A stretch of DNA of 64,000 nt from Celeribacter halophilus (GCF_900114135.1 NZ_FORY01000007.1:164369-228368); one strand, 5' to 3'. Shown: positions 1-9,032, numbered from the stretch's first letter. A program made the numbers and translations. Notes: generated from the sequence alone by a model not told the origin.

Positions 1-181
1 ACCCTAAAGCCATTCGCAGTCAAGTTGAAATACAAATTGATTGCAAAAGCTGCGCTACATCAAGACCTTACGCTGTGCTTTCGGAAATTCTGTGATTTAG
101 GGTTTCACGAAGCCCCCTCGCGGCGCTACATCGCATGGACAATCCCGCACGGCGCGTCATATTTGCGGCAAGGAGACAATC
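1..181. other. Intergenic region upstream of the first gene
   Basis: No convincing gene was found. A 61-codon open frame here has no usual ribosome binding site and overlaps the next gene. The only functional element I can name is the AAGGAG ribosome binding site, 6 nt before the ATG at 182. Confidence 0.4.
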
Positions 182-1417
182 ATGACCTCATCCAAGACAA
201 AGCCAAGTGATCTCATCATTGTCGGCGGCGGGCTGAACGGACCTGCGCTGGCCCTTGCGGCGGCCAATGCCGGATTGACTGTAACGCTGATCGACAGCCT
301 CCCGAAGACCGCGCGCATGAATGACCAGTTCGACGGGCGCGGTTATGCGCTCTCGCTGGGGTCGCAAAAGCTGCTCAAAGCGATCGGGCTTTGGGAGCGG
401 GTGAGCAAGATGGCCCAACCCATCCTTGACGTGAAAGTCACGGACGGCAAACCGGGCGAAGGCCCTGCCCCCTTCATGCTGGAATTTCGTGATGGCGAGA
501 TCGACGAAAGTCCAATGGGTTACATGGTGGAAGACAGGTTCTTGCGTCAGGCCATTCTGGACACGCTGGATGCGCAACCCCGCATCACTCAGGTTGAGGG
601 GCTGGTCACAGCACAAGAGGTTGATTTGCATGGTGCCAGCGTGACCTTGGACACGGGCGCGAAGATCACCGGCAAACTGATCGTCGGATGTGACGGACGC
701 AAATCGGGCACCGCCGAACGCGCAGGCATCAAGCGCACCGGCTGGAGCTATGGCCAAACGGCGCAGGTCTGCGCGATCCAGCACGAACGGCCCCACGACG
801 GCTGCGCGCATCAATATTTCCTCCCGTCCGGCCCTCTGGCGATCCTGCCGCTGCCGGGCAATCAAAGCTCGATTGTCTGGACCGAAAAGGACAAGATGGC
901 CGCCGACATTCAGGCGCTGACTGACGAGGATTACCTCGCTGTCTTGCGGCCTCGCTTCGGGGATTTTCTGGGCGAGATTTCCCTCGTCGGCAAACGGTTC
1001 ACCTACCCTTTGAACATCACGCTGGCGAACAGCTTTACCGCGACGCGCGTGGCGCTGGTCGGTGATGCCGCGCACGGGATGCACCCGATTTCAGGACAGG
1101 GCCTCAATGCAGGCCTCAAGGATGTCGGAGCACTGACCGAGGTTCTGGTGGAAGCGCATCGCCGTGGCGAAGACATCGGGCGCGAGGATGTTCTGGAACG
1201 CTACGCACAATGGCGGCGGTTCGACGTGGCCACGATGGCGCTGATGACCGACAGTTTCAACAAGCTGTTTTCAAACGACAACCCGCTCCTCCGCCTCGCG
1301 CGGGATCTCGGGATGGGCGTGGTCAATTCGGTCACAGGACTGCGCCGTGCGGCCATCCGCGAGGCCGCTGGCGTCAATGGCGATGTGCCCAAGCTGCTGC
1401 GCGGAATCGCGCTTTGA
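182..1417 (+). CDS. FAD-dependent UbiH/UbiF/COQ6-family hydroxylase
   Basis: This is a probable aromatic-ring hydroxylase of ubiquinone biosynthesis, using FAD, NAD(P)H and O2. The N-terminal Rossmann motif GGGLNG lies at residues 15-20. The second FAD motif, GDAAH followed by HPISGQGLN, lies near residues 292-305; this combination is typical of the UbiH/UbiF/VisC/COQ6 family. The length of 411 aa is normal for the family. The start is fixed by an AAGGAG site just upstream of the ATG. Which ring position it modifies (UbiH, UbiF, UbiI or UbiL-like) cannot be told from sequence alone. The gene is monocistronic and converges on the Trm112 gene. Confidence 0.88.
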   Translation: MTSSKTKPSDLIIVGGGLNGPALALAAANAGLTVTLIDSLPKTARMNDQFDGRGYALSLGSQKLLKAIGLWERVSKMAQPILDVKVTDGKPGEGPAPFMLEFRDGEIDESPMGYMVEDRFLRQAILDTLDAQPRITQVEGLVTAQEVDLHGASVTLDTGAKITGKLIVGCDGRKSGTAERAGIKRTGWSYGQTAQVCAIQHERPHDGCAHQYFLPSGPLAILPLPGNQSSIVWTEKDKMAADIQALTDEDYLAVLRPRFGDFLGEISLVGKRFTYPLNITLANSFTATRVALVGDAAHGMHPISGQGLNAGLKDVGALTEVLVEAHRRGEDIGREDVLERYAQWRRFDVATMALMTDSFNKLFSNDNPLLRLARDLGMGVVNSVTGLRRAAIREAAGVNGDVPKLLRGIAL

Positions 1418-1500
1418 GAGCCTGAGTATTTGAAGGCACAAAGGAAACGCCGGAGAGAAAGCGCGTGCAAGCGGCGCGTGTCAGAAAGACATACGGAGGA

Positions 1501-1707
1501 TCAGCCCTCCAGTTGACGCGCTTCCGAGACCAGCATGATCGGAATACCGTTCCGGATCGGATAGGCAAGACCCGCCGTTTTCGAGATCAGTTCTTGCGCC
1601 TCGGGGTCATATTTAAGAACCGCATGGGTCTGCGGACAGACCAGCGCCTCCAGCATCCGGCGGTCAAAAGCCTGTTCTGTTGTTTCGGGCGTTAGGTCAT
1701 TGCTCAT
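1501..1707 (-). CDS. Trm112 family protein
   Basis: This 68-aa protein has the compact Trm112/YcaR fold signature: LEALVCPQT near the N-terminus and [13 protein letters not shown] near the C-terminus. Trm112 proteins are small Zn-ribbon-type partners that stabilise methyltransferases, but the bacterial role is poorly defined. Only one Cys of the usual zinc set is evident, as in many bacterial members. The ATG at 1707 shares its A with the TGA stop of the upstream LON-domain gene, so translation is probably coupled. Confidence 0.85.
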   Translation of the reverse strand: MSNDLTPETTEQAFDRRMLEALVCPQTHAVLKYDPEAQELISKTAGLAYPIRNGIPIMLVSEARQLEG

Positions 1708-2342
1708 CACATCATATCCTCGCTGGAGCCGCCATGCAGGGCGAACTCCATAAGCGTTACCAGAGTTTCACGTCGGGTGGAAAGAGAAGGCGCCTCCAAA
1801 AGCGCCTGTTTGTCCTCCGGTCCGAAAGGACACAGCATCGACAGGGAATTGATCAGCAGCTCGTCATCCGCCTGACCGAGACTTCCCCAGTCGGTTTGCA
1901 ACTCCTCCTCACAAAAATAACGCTGCAGGAGGTCCATGAAGGCGGCGCGATCCAGCCCTGAGTCGGCCTCTGCCGCGCCGAGATCATGGGAAAAATCAGC
2001 CCAGTTCACCGTGAATTTCCGGTAGGGAGAGAAACCGGTCTCCTCGGATACAAGCCGGAACCGCGACACGCCGGAAAGGGTGACCATATAGCGCCCGTCT
2101 TCGGTTTCGGAGAAAGCCGTCAGGCGTCCGGCGCATCCGATCGCATTCAGCTTGCCCTCCCCTGCCCCGCTGCGCGGCTGCACCATACCGATCAGGCGCG
2201 CAGGGGTTTTCATGCAATCTTCGACCATTTGCAAATAGCGAGGTTCGAAAATATGCAGCGGCAACCGCGCCCGAGGCAGCAAAAGCGCACCGGGCAGCGG
2301 AAAGACAGGGATCGTCTCTGGAAGGCTTGCAGAAGTCAACAT
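1707..2342 (-). CDS. LON peptidase substrate-binding-domain protein
   Basis: This 211-aa protein consists only of the N-terminal (LAN/PUA-like) domain of Lon protease. Its diagnostic opening reads [20 protein letters not shown], followed by FEPRY. There is no AAA+ or Ser-Lys protease domain, so it is not a protease by itself. In alphaproteobacteria such stand-alone LON domains commonly sit with a thioredoxin and a Trm112 protein, as here. The three genes run in the same direction with 26 nt or less between them and probably form one operon starting at the thioredoxin gene. Its biochemical role is unknown. Confidence 0.88.
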   Translation of the reverse strand: MLTSASLPETIPVFPLPGALLLPRARLPLHIFEPRYLQMVEDCMKTPARLIGMVQPRSGAGEGKLNAIGCAGRLTAFSETEDGRYMVTLSGVSRFRLVSEETGFSPYRKFTVNWADFSHDLGAAEADSGLDRAAFMDLLQRYFCEEELQTDWGSLGQADDELLINSLSMLCPFGPEDKQALLEAPSLSTRRETLVTLMEFALHGGSSEDMM

Positions 2343-2368
2343 TGCCTTAAACTAGACCGCAAACACGA

Positions 2369-3271
2369 TCAGGCAAACAACATGGAAGAAAGTTTGCGCC
2401 GGCCGGCCAGGGCAATCGGATCATTGGGCTTGAGACTGTCGAAGATTTTGAACAGTTGCTCCTTGATCGCCCCGTCATTCCAGTCGCGATCCTGCTTGAA
2501 CGCCGCCAGAAGCGTTTCAACTGCCGCTTCGATCTGACCATCTGCGTGTTGCGCCACAGCCAGTTCAAGACGCGCCTGCATATCGCTCGGATCGGCTTCG
2601 ACTTTGGCCGCCAGTTCTGCCACGGGACCGGCATTCGCCGCCTCTTTTGCCAATGCGATCTGGGCATGCACAGCTTCAATGGCCGCATCGGAGGAAATCT
2701 CCGCCGCCACACCGTTGATCAGGGCTTCGGCCTCTTCGACCTCACCTTTGGCAAGGCGGCATTTAGCCAGACCGGCATAGGCCCCCGCGAGCTTGTCGTC
2801 TTCTTCGAGGATCGCCGCATAAGTTTGTGCCGCATCCTCGATCTCGCCCGCCTCGAACATTTCATCCGCAGCCGCAACCGCATCGCTCAGGCTTTCGTCG
2901 ACATTGAGCGCCACAACCTTGGCCACAAATTCCTTGATCTGCGACGGTGGCAACGCGCCTTGGAACCCGTCCACCGGCTGACCTTTGAAAAAGGCATAGA
3001 CGGTCGGGATGGATTGCACGCGCATCTGGCCTGCAATCATCTGGTTTTCGTCCACATTGACCTTGGCCATTTTCACAGCGCCACCAGCAGCATTGACCTC
3101 CGCCTCAAGTGCCGGTCCAAGCTGTTTGCACGGGCCGCACCAAGGGGCCCAGAAGTCAACGATCACAGGTGTTTCTTGCGAGGCTTCAATCACCTCCGCC
3201 ATGAAATCGGCTTCGTAAACATCTTTCACATATGCGCCAGGAGCGGCACCGGTAGATTGTCCGAGATCCAT
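2369..3271 (-). CDS. Thioredoxin-TPR protein, CnoX/YbbN-like co-chaperone
   Basis: The N-terminal thioredoxin domain (about residues 15-125) has an intact WCGPC active site with Cys45 and Cys48. About 170 residues of alanine-rich TPR-like helices follow, including a region that pairs and repeats AGAYAGLAKCRLAKGE-type units. The layout and the 300-aa length match YbbN/CnoX, a holdase that hands substrates to GroEL and DnaK. E. coli CnoX has an SxxC site, whereas this protein keeps both Cys, as many alphaproteobacterial members do, so it may also be redox active. The start has a strong GGAG site 5-8 nt upstream. Confidence 0.88.
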   Translation of the reverse strand: MDLGQSTGAAPGAYVKDVYEADFMAEVIEASQETPVIVDFWAPWCGPCKQLGPALEAEVNAAGGAVKMAKVNVDENQMIAGQMRVQSIPTVYAFFKGQPVDGFQGALPPSQIKEFVAKVVALNVDESLSDAVAAADEMFEAGEIEDAAQTYAAILEEDDKLAGAYAGLAKCRLAKGEVEEAEALINGVAAEISSDAAIEAVHAQIALAKEAANAGPVAELAAKVEADPSDMQARLELAVAQHADGQIEAAVETLLAAFKQDRDWNDGAIKEQLFKIFDSLKPNDPIALAGRRKLSSMLFA

Positions 3272-3325
3272 ATCGGTTCTCCTTTGTATCTGTTTGGCCC
3301 CTATATGCGCCTTCCGGCATCGGTT

Positions 3326-4114
3326 TTAAAGGTCGAAGGTGGCGAAGACCGGCGCATGGTCGGAGGGTTTTTCCCAGCCGCGCGCATCGCGCAGGACGCG
3401 GCTCGAATGTCCGGCGTTGGATATGTCCGGCGTTGCCCAGACGTGATCAAGACGACGCCCCTTGTCCGCAGCATCCCAGTCCCGCGCACGATAGGACCAC
3501 CAGCTATAGAGCTGGCCCTCGGGAATATCCTGTCGCGTGATGTCGACCCAGTTGCCAGCCTCCTGCGTCTGCGCGAGATGCTCGACCTCAACAGGCGTAT
3601 GCGACACGATTTTCAAAAGCTGCTTGTGATTCCAGACATCGTCCTCACGCGGCGCGATGTTGAGATCGCCCACAAGGATTGATTTTTCCGGTTTCTCGGC
3701 GTGGAACGCATCGCGCATCTCGGTCAGATAGTCGAGCTTCTGGCCGAACTTTTCGTTGATTTCGCGGTCCGGCTTGTCGCCACCCGCAGGCACATAGAAA
3801 TTGTGGATCGTGACGCCGTTCTCAAGTTTTCCGGCGATGTGGCGGGCGTGACCCAAGGAGGCGTAATCTTCGGCCCCTGCTTCCACCATCGGAATTTTCG
3901 ACAGGATCGCAACGCCGTTATAGCCCTTTTGCCCCCGCGCAACCATGTGGGTATAGCCCAGCGCTCGGAAGCCCTCCATCGGGATTTTGTCGACCGGCGA
4001 CTTACATTCCTGAAGGCACAGCACATCGGGAGCTTCTTCTTCGAGAAGTTTGAGCACGATCGGCTCGCGCAGGCGCACGGAGTTGATGTTCCATGTGGCA
4101 AGGGTAAAGGGCAT
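3326..4114 (-). CDS. xthA: Exodeoxyribonuclease III
   Basis: This is an apurinic/apyrimidinic endonuclease and 3'-5' exonuclease of base-excision repair (EEP superfamily). The visible motifs are WNINSVR at the N-terminus, LQECK (metal-binding Glu), the GYNGVAILSK segment, GDLNIAP, and the C-terminal RRLDHVWATP and SDHAPV blocks carrying the catalytic Asp and His. The length of 262 aa is normal. It lies head-on behind the CenR-like regulator, from which it is separated by a terminator. Confidence 0.93.
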   Translation of the reverse strand: MPFTLATWNINSVRLREPIVLKLLEEEAPDVLCLQECKSPVDKIPMEGFRALGYTHMVARGQKGYNGVAILSKIPMVEAGAEDYASLGHARHIAGKLENGVTIHNFYVPAGGDKPDREINEKFGQKLDYLTEMRDAFHAEKPEKSILVGDLNIAPREDDVWNHKQLLKIVSHTPVEVEHLAQTQEAGNWVDITRQDIPEGQLYSWWSYRARDWDAADKGRRLDHVWATPDISNAGHSSRVLRDARGWEKPSDHAPVFATFDL

Positions 4115-4194
4115 ATCCGGTCCTCAGATGCAATTTCGTCAAACCCTATCCCTATGGATCGGATGACTCCACCCGAAAGCCGCAGGGCTGAGCG

Positions 4195-4224
4195 CAAAAA
4201 ATGCCCGACACAAAGGCCGGGCAT
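4195..4224 (-). terminator. Rho-independent terminator of the CenR-like gene
   Basis: A 7-bp stem (4201-4207 with 4218-4224, ATGCCCG/CGGGCAT) is followed on the minus strand by a run of U encoded by the A-run at 4196-4201. It lies about 120 bp past the stop codon of the response-regulator gene. Confidence 0.65.
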
Positions 4225-4341
4225 AAGTCGTGGAACGAGGGACTGCACATTATCACCCCGATGTGCGCGGGGTCTTCACAGGACTAACTCGTACGGGCGC
4301 AGGAAAGTTCCCGCACAAATTAACTTTTTTCAATTGGCGCT

Positions 4342-5028
4342 TCAGGAGGCCAGACGATACCCGCCCGCTTCGGTCACCAGAAGCCGCGCATTCGAGGGAT
4401 CGGGCTCGATTTTCTGACGCAGGCGGTAGATATGGGTTTCAAGCGTGTGCGTCGTCACACCGGCGTTATAGCCCCAGACCTCGTGCAAAAGCACATCCCG
4501 CGGCACCACACCGTCGGTCGCGCGGTAGAGGAACTTGAGGATATTGGTCTCTTTTTCGGTCAGGCGGATTTTCTTGTCGTCTTCCGTAACCAGCATCTTT
4601 TGCGCCGGTTTGAACGTATACGGTCCAAGCTGGAAAACAGCCGCTTCGGATTGCTCGTGGGTCCGCAACTGCGCACGGATACGAGCCAGAAGCACCGGAA
4701 ACTTGAACGGTTTGGTCACGTAATCATTCGCACCACTATCAAGCCCGAGGATCGTATCCGCGTCCGTGTCATGACCTGTGAGCATCAAAATCGGTGCTTT
4801 TACGCCCGATTTACGCATCCGTTTGCAAAGCTCGCGCCCGTCCGTATCCGGCAGACCCACGTCCAGCATGATGAGGTCGTAATGACCTTCCTTGGTCTTT
4901 TCCATGCCGCTTGCGCCGCTGTCTGCTTCGAACACGTCGAAATCTTCGGTCATCACCAGTTGCTCGCTCAGCGCCTCACGCAGATCGTCGTCGTCATCCA
5001 CGAGCAGGATTTTTTTGAGAGTGGCCAT
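4342..5028 (-). CDS. OmpR-family response regulator, CenR-like
   Basis: This is a DNA-binding response regulator of 228 aa. The receiver domain (residues 6-120) has the acidic pocket DDDDD at 11-15, the phospho-acceptor Asp56 in LDVGLP and the conserved Lys in YVTKPF. The OmpR-type winged helix (about 130-226) ends in TEAGGYRL. The sequence resembles the CenR regulators of Rhodobacterales, which control cell-envelope genes and are essential in relatives; this assignment is by recognition only. The ATG at 5028 has a perfect AGGAGG site upstream, so the longer in-frame start at 5154 is not used. No histidine kinase gene is adjacent. Confidence 0.88.
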   Translation of the reverse strand: MATLKKILLVDDDDDLREALSEQLVMTEDFDVFEADSGASGMEKTKEGHYDLIMLDVGLPDTDGRELCKRMRKSGVKAPILMLTGHDTDADTILGLDSGANDYVTKPFKFPVLLARIRAQLRTHEQSEAAVFQLGPYTFKPAQKMLVTEDDKKIRLTEKETNILKFLYRATDGVVPRDVLLHEVWGYNAGVTTHTLETHIYRLRQKIEPDPSNARLLVTEAGGYRLAS

Positions 5029-5196
5029 CACACTGACCTCCTTTGTTTGTGCATTGAACGTGATGTGCGCGCACAGGCAGCCCAAAACAAGATTTGCAAC
5101 AATCGTCTCACGCAAGCGTGTGAAAACGGCCGGAAATGTTTCACTTTGTGACAAAGATCGCTACATGAGAAGCCAGATCAAACCACGGACCCGCTC

Positions 5197-6285
5197 ATGA
5201 GCCTCGCCCCCAACCTCTCTGAACTCATCGCCCGTGCCCGCTCCGATTTGCGGATGGGTATGCCCGTTGTTCTGCGCTCAGAGAACGGGGCGGCGCTCGC
5301 GATTGCCGCCGAAGACCTGTCTCCTGCGCGACTGGACGATCTGCGCGGACTTGGCGAGGCTTTCTTGGCGATCACCGCACGGCGGGCCGAGACCCTGTCT
5401 GCGCGGGCCTATGATAGCGATCTGGCACGGCTTGTTCTGCCGGATGACGCGGATGTGGCCTGGATCGAAGCAGTGGCCAACCCTGCAGATGACCTGACAC
5501 ACCCGATGAAGGGCCCGTTTCAATCCCTGCGTGGCGGCAAGGCGCAATGTGCCCGTGCGGCAATTGCACTGGCAAAATCCGCGCGCCTGTTGCCCGCTGC
5601 CGTGATGGTCGGGATCGACAATGCCTATGAACTGGCGGCCACGCACGGGCTGACGCTCCTGCCCGTCGAACCCGCCCTGCCGCTCATGGCCGATCTCGCG
5701 CCGCTGCATGATATGATCCACGCGCGCGTGCCCTTGCTGGCCGCTGAAAAGTCCCGCGTCCATGTGTTCCGGCCCGATGATGGCGGCGAGGAGCATTATG
5801 TGGTCGAAGTCGGCCGTCCGGACCGCAGCAAACCCGTCCTCGCACGCCTGCATTCCGCCTGTTTCACCGGCGATATTTTCGGCTCCATGAAATGCGATTG
5901 CGGCCCCCAACTCAACGCCGCGCTTGCGCAGATGGGTGAGGAGGGAGAGGGCATCCTCCTGTATCTGAATCAGGAAGGCCGCGGCATCGGACACGCCAAC
6001 AAGATGCGGGCATATTCCCTTCAAGATCAAGGATTTGATACGGTCGAAGCCAATCACCGTCTGGGCTTTGAGGACGACGAGCGGGACTTCCGCATTGGCG
6101 CCGCGATTCTCAAGGAGATGGGGTTTGGGGGGGTGCGGTTGATGACGAATAATCCGAACAAGATCGCGCGGATGGAGGATCAGGGGGTCATGGTGACCGA
6201 ACGCGTGCCGCTCAAGGTCGGGGAAAACCGCTATAACGAAGCCTATCTCGCCACCAAGGCGCGCAAGTCGGGGCACCTGCTATGA
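5197..6285 (+). CDS. ribA: GTP cyclohydrolase II with an N-terminal extension
   Basis: The enzyme opens GTP to the pyrimidine that starts riboflavin synthesis. The C-terminal domain (about residues 185-355) is canonical: zinc ligands Cys222, Cys233 and Cys235 in CFTGDIFGSMKCDC, then LNQEGRGIG and the NNPNK GTP-binding segment. The first ~180 residues are an additional domain. In bifunctional RibBA this place is taken by DHBP synthase, but I see none of the acidic DHBP-synthase motifs, so it is either a degenerate RibB or an unrelated domain. The gene is divergent from the CenR-like gene and its ATGA stop overlaps the start of the next gene. Confidence 0.9.
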   Translation: MSLAPNLSELIARARSDLRMGMPVVLRSENGAALAIAAEDLSPARLDDLRGLGEAFLAITARRAETLSARAYDSDLARLVLPDDADVAWIEAVANPADDLTHPMKGPFQSLRGGKAQCARAAIALAKSARLLPAAVMVGIDNAYELAATHGLTLLPVEPALPLMADLAPLHDMIHARVPLLAAEKSRVHVFRPDDGGEEHYVVEVGRPDRSKPVLARLHSACFTGDIFGSMKCDCGPQLNAALAQMGEEGEGILLYLNQEGRGIGHANKMRAYSLQDQGFDTVEANHRLGFEDDERDFRIGAAILKEMGFGGVRLMTNNPNKIARMEDQGVMVTERVPLKVGENRYNEAYLATKARKSGHLL

Positions 6286-6782
6286 CCCGCCCGTTCTCGC
6301 CCGCCGACATCGTCGTCACACGCTGGGGCGCACGGTTTATGGGGCGGCGGTTTCCCTGCTCCATCGGCAAGGGCGGGATCACCGACACCAAACGCGAAGG
6401 CGATGGGGCCAGCCCGCGTGCCAACCTCACACTCCCCGCACTCTACTACCGCGCCGACCGGATTTTTCCCTTACATGGCAACAAGATAGGCCCGCGCGAC
6501 CTGTGGTGTGACGCCGCCGACCACCCCGCCTACAACCACCTCACACGCGCCCCGCTCAAGGCCAGCCACGAGCGGATGCGCCGCGCTGACAGGCTATATG
6601 ATCTGGTGCTGATCACCGACTGGAACTGGCCCGATGCCACCCCCGGAAAAGGCTCCGCCATCTTCGTCCACCGCTGGCGCAAACCACGCCATCCGACCGA
6701 AGGATGCGTCGCGTTCCGCGCCGATCACCTGCGCTGGATCGCGGAACGAGCCACCCCGAGAACACGGCTGATCATCCGCTAA
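6282..6782 (+). CDS. L,D-transpeptidase (YkuD) family protein
   Basis: This 166-aa protein carries the YkuD catalytic signature: His in IFVHRW near residue 127 and, about 15 residues later, the nucleophile Cys in TEGCVAF. Such enzymes form 3-3 peptidoglycan crosslinks or attach proteins to peptidoglycan. No signal peptide is evident at the N-terminus, which is unusual for a periplasmic enzyme but common in this short alphaproteobacterial subgroup. The start overlaps the ribA stop (ATGA), so the two genes are translationally coupled. Confidence 0.82.
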   Translation: MTRPFSPADIVVTRWGARFMGRRFPCSIGKGGITDTKREGDGASPRANLTLPALYYRADRIFPLHGNKIGPRDLWCDAADHPAYNHLTRAPLKASHERMRRADRLYDLVLITDWNWPDATPGKGSAIFVHRWRKPRHPTEGCVAFRADHLRWIAERATPRTRLIIR

Positions 6783-6798
6783 AACGCGGTCTGCACCC

Positions 6799-6831
6799 TG
6801 TCGGATATGTGTCGGACTTGTGTCGGGCACA
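6799..6831. repeat. Three tandem 11-bp units, TGTCGGAyATG type
   Basis: Units start at 6799, 6810 and 6821 and read TGTCGGATATG, TGTCGGACTTG and TGTCGGGCACA. The period is exactly 11 bp. The array sits between the convergent ends of the L,D-transpeptidase and YggS-family genes. A related four-unit array lies at 29804-29847. Confidence 0.8.
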
Positions 6832-6866
6832 TTCCCAGAGAGGATTCAGACCACAATCAACCCGCC

Positions 6867-7520
6867 TCACCCATAATCCCGCTCACCAAAAATCGCGGAG
6901 CCGACCCGCACATGGGTCGCGCCTTGCGCAATTGCGGTCTCGAAATCCCCCGACATGCCCATAGACAAACCGTCGACCCCGTTGCGCGCCGCGATCTTTT
7001 TGAGCAAAGCGAAATGCAAGGACGGCTCCTCATCGGCGGGGGGAATACACATCAACCCCCCGATCTCAAGACCCAGATCCCGACACTCCTGTATAAAGCC
7101 ATCGGCATCCACAGGCAGAACACCCGCCTTTTGCGGCTCCTCACCGGTGTTCACCTGAACGAACAGACGCGGACAATGGCCCAACTCTCCCGCAAGCCGC
7201 GCAATGGTCTTGGCCAGCTTCGGACGGTCCACCGTATGAATCACATCGAAAAGCTCCATCGCCTGACGCGCCTTGTTGGTCTGCAAGGGACCGATGAGAT
7301 GCAACTCGACACCGTCATATTGCTCCTTGAACGCAGGCCACTTGCCCGCCGCTTCCTGAACCTTGTTTTCGCCAAAGACCCGCTGCCCCGCGTCCAGCAC
7401 CGCCGCGACCCGTTCGTTCGGCTGCACCTTGGACACAGCAATCAACTGCACACTATCGGGCGCACGTCCGACCCGCTCGGCCTCCGCCGCAATCCGTTCC
7501 TTGATCTCTGCAAGCCCCAT
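6867..7520 (-). CDS. YggS-family PLP-binding protein (PLP homeostasis)
   Basis: This is a single-domain alanine-racemase-fold protein that binds pyridoxal phosphate and maintains B6 and amino-acid homeostasis. The PLP lysine is Lys31 in IAVSKVQP. Other family motifs are GENKVQE, HLIGPLQTNK, VNTGEEPQKAG and the C-terminal LSMGMSGDFE plus VRVGSAIFG. The length of 217 aa is normal. The ATG at 7520 is chosen because an AGGAGG site lies 6-7 nt upstream; the frame extends further but without a site. Confidence 0.92.
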   Translation of the reverse strand: MGLAEIKERIAAEAERVGRAPDSVQLIAVSKVQPNERVAAVLDAGQRVFGENKVQEAAGKWPAFKEQYDGVELHLIGPLQTNKARQAMELFDVIHTVDRPKLAKTIARLAGELGHCPRLFVQVNTGEEPQKAGVLPVDADGFIQECRDLGLEIGGLMCIPPADEEPSLHFALLKKIAARNGVDGLSMGMSGDFETAIAQGATHVRVGSAIFGERDYG

Positions 7521-7844
7521 TCCGGCCTCCTTAAAACCTCTGCGATTCCCGCCACACACATGCTCATGCGTGGCAAAACCACCATATCCGGACACCAGAT
7601 CGCATTTTGCCGAAATCCTGTGCAGGATCATACAGGCGCGATATGGCCCTTTATTCATAGGGGTTCTTAAAATGCAGCCTGCCCGTCATGCAACAGGTGT
7701 GTGACCAACTTGCATCATTTTTAAACCAGCTTGCCACAGACCTCCGCCTTTTCTTGACCCAAAACGCTTCTCGGCGCATTCCAATGCTCAGGTGTCGGGT
7801 AAGCCGGCATGTCTGATATTCATACAATTCCACGAGGGAACAAA
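7521..7844. other. Divergent intergenic region between YggS-family and porin genes
   Basis: These 324 bp hold no gene. The left side is the ribosome binding site of the YggS-family gene; the right half should carry the porin promoter and leader. It is more AT-rich than its flanks around 7640-7740 (TTCTTAAAATG, CATTTTTAAACC). No strong hairpin or riboswitch was seen. Confidence 0.4.
7754..7782 (+). promoter_or_regulatory. Candidate porin promoter
   Basis: TTGACC at 7754-7759 is a good -35 element. With a 17-bp spacer the -10 position reads CATTCC (7777-7782), a weak match. It would give a leader of about 55 nt before the porin ATG at 7845. Confidence 0.3.
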
Positions 7845-9008
7845 ATGAAAAACATCCTTCTTTCTTCCGCAGCGATCGCCCTGCTTGCAGGCGCCGCTTC
7901 CGCAGAAGTAACCTGGTCCGGCGACGCCGAAATCGGTTACAACGATGACTTCGAAGACGGTGTCTACTGGGACGCTGGTCTCTACGTGAACATGTCCCAA
8001 GAGCTGAACAACGGCTGGACAGCTTCCGCGTCGCTCGACATCGACCTCGAAGACAGCTCGCAAGGCTCCACCTACAGCCTCGGCGATGTGGACTCTTCCG
8101 ATTGGGTTGTGACCCTGTCTAACGACATGTTCTCCCTGTCTTTCGGTGACGTTGACACCGCCATGGCGTCCTTCGACTATGTGACCGGCCTGTTCGCTGC
8201 AACCGATGCCATCGACGATGCAATTGGCATCGACAGCCTGTCTGATGACTCCAGCGACTACGCAGCTTGGGTTGGCACTCCCGATGCTGGCATCCTGATC
8301 TCCGCCACCTACGGCCAGTTCTCCGGTGCTTACTCCGCACTCAGCGTTGATGGCGAGCTCGGCGCTCAGCAATTGTTCCTCGGCGGCGACTTTGACGTAG
8401 TTGAAGTTGGCTTCTTCTACCAAGAAGAAGACACTGACTATGCAATCGCTACTGAGCAATACGCCCTGACCGTTTCCGGCTCCTTCGCAGGCTTTGAAGT
8501 CACCGGTTCCTACGGCCAAACCGATTACTTCGGCTTCGGCGACGGCAGCGCATACGGTATCGAAGTTGCTTACCCGATTGGTGCTGTGACCCTCGGCGCT
8601 TACTACACTGGCTATGACGTAGACGGTGCAGACGTTGACGGCGCTTACGGTATCTCCGTTGACTACGCTGACGGCCCCGTCACTGTGTCCGCTTACTACG
8701 GCAGCGGTCTGATGTATGACGGCACCAACATCCTCGACGATGGCAAAGAGTACGGCATCGAAGGCGCTTATGACTTCGGCATGGGTCTCGTTGTGACTGC
8801 CGGTTACATCGACGGTGACGACGAAACTGACGATGATCTCGCAACCTACATCGTTGCTGAATACGACCTTGGCGGCGGCGCTTCCTTCCTCGCTTCCTAC
8901 GCCGATGCGAACTCCACCGCAGCAGCATCCACCGACGACATCGACACCGGTGTTAACGGTTACGAGCTGTACTCCGGTGCAACCATGGCTCTGTCCTTCG
9001 AATTCTAA
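7845..9008 (+). CDS. Major outer-membrane porin
   Basis: This is a Rhodobacteraceae-type general porin of 387 aa. The signal peptide is clear (residues 1-20, ending AGAASA before EVTWSGDAEIGY). The mature chain is acidic, with alternating aromatic/hydrophobic strands, many Asp-Gly turns, and a terminal aromatic (SFEF) as in trimeric 16-strand barrels. Codon choice is biased (GCT, GTT, TTC, TAC, ATC preferred), unlike the neighbours and consistent with very high expression. The start at ATG 7845 begins the signal peptide and follows a GAGGGAAC site. A strong terminator follows. Confidence 0.9.
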   Translation: MKNILLSSAAIALLAGAASAEVTWSGDAEIGYNDDFEDGVYWDAGLYVNMSQELNNGWTASASLDIDLEDSSQGSTYSLGDVDSSDWVVTLSNDMFSLSFGDVDTAMASFDYVTGLFAATDAIDDAIGIDSLSDDSSDYAAWVGTPDAGILISATYGQFSGAYSALSVDGELGAQQLFLGGDFDVVEVGFFYQEEDTDYAIATEQYALTVSGSFAGFEVTGSYGQTDYFGFGDGSAYGIEVAYPIGAVTLGAYYTGYDVDGADVDGAYGISVDYADGPVTVSAYYGSGLMYDGTNILDDGKEYGIEGAYDFGMGLVVTAGYIDGDDETDDDLATYIVAEYDLGGGASFLASYADANSTAAASTDDIDTGVNGYELYSGATMALSFEF

Positions 9009-9032
9009 TTCCTGACGGAATTGAAATTCTTC

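Noticed and set aside
25..210. 61-codon open frame upstream of the first hydroxylase gene
   Set aside because: It has no ribosome binding site, no recognisable motif and overlaps the hydroxylase start; probably chance.
6799..6831. CRISPR-like repeat
   Set aside because: The units are 11 bp and contiguous, with no spacers and no cas genes nearby.
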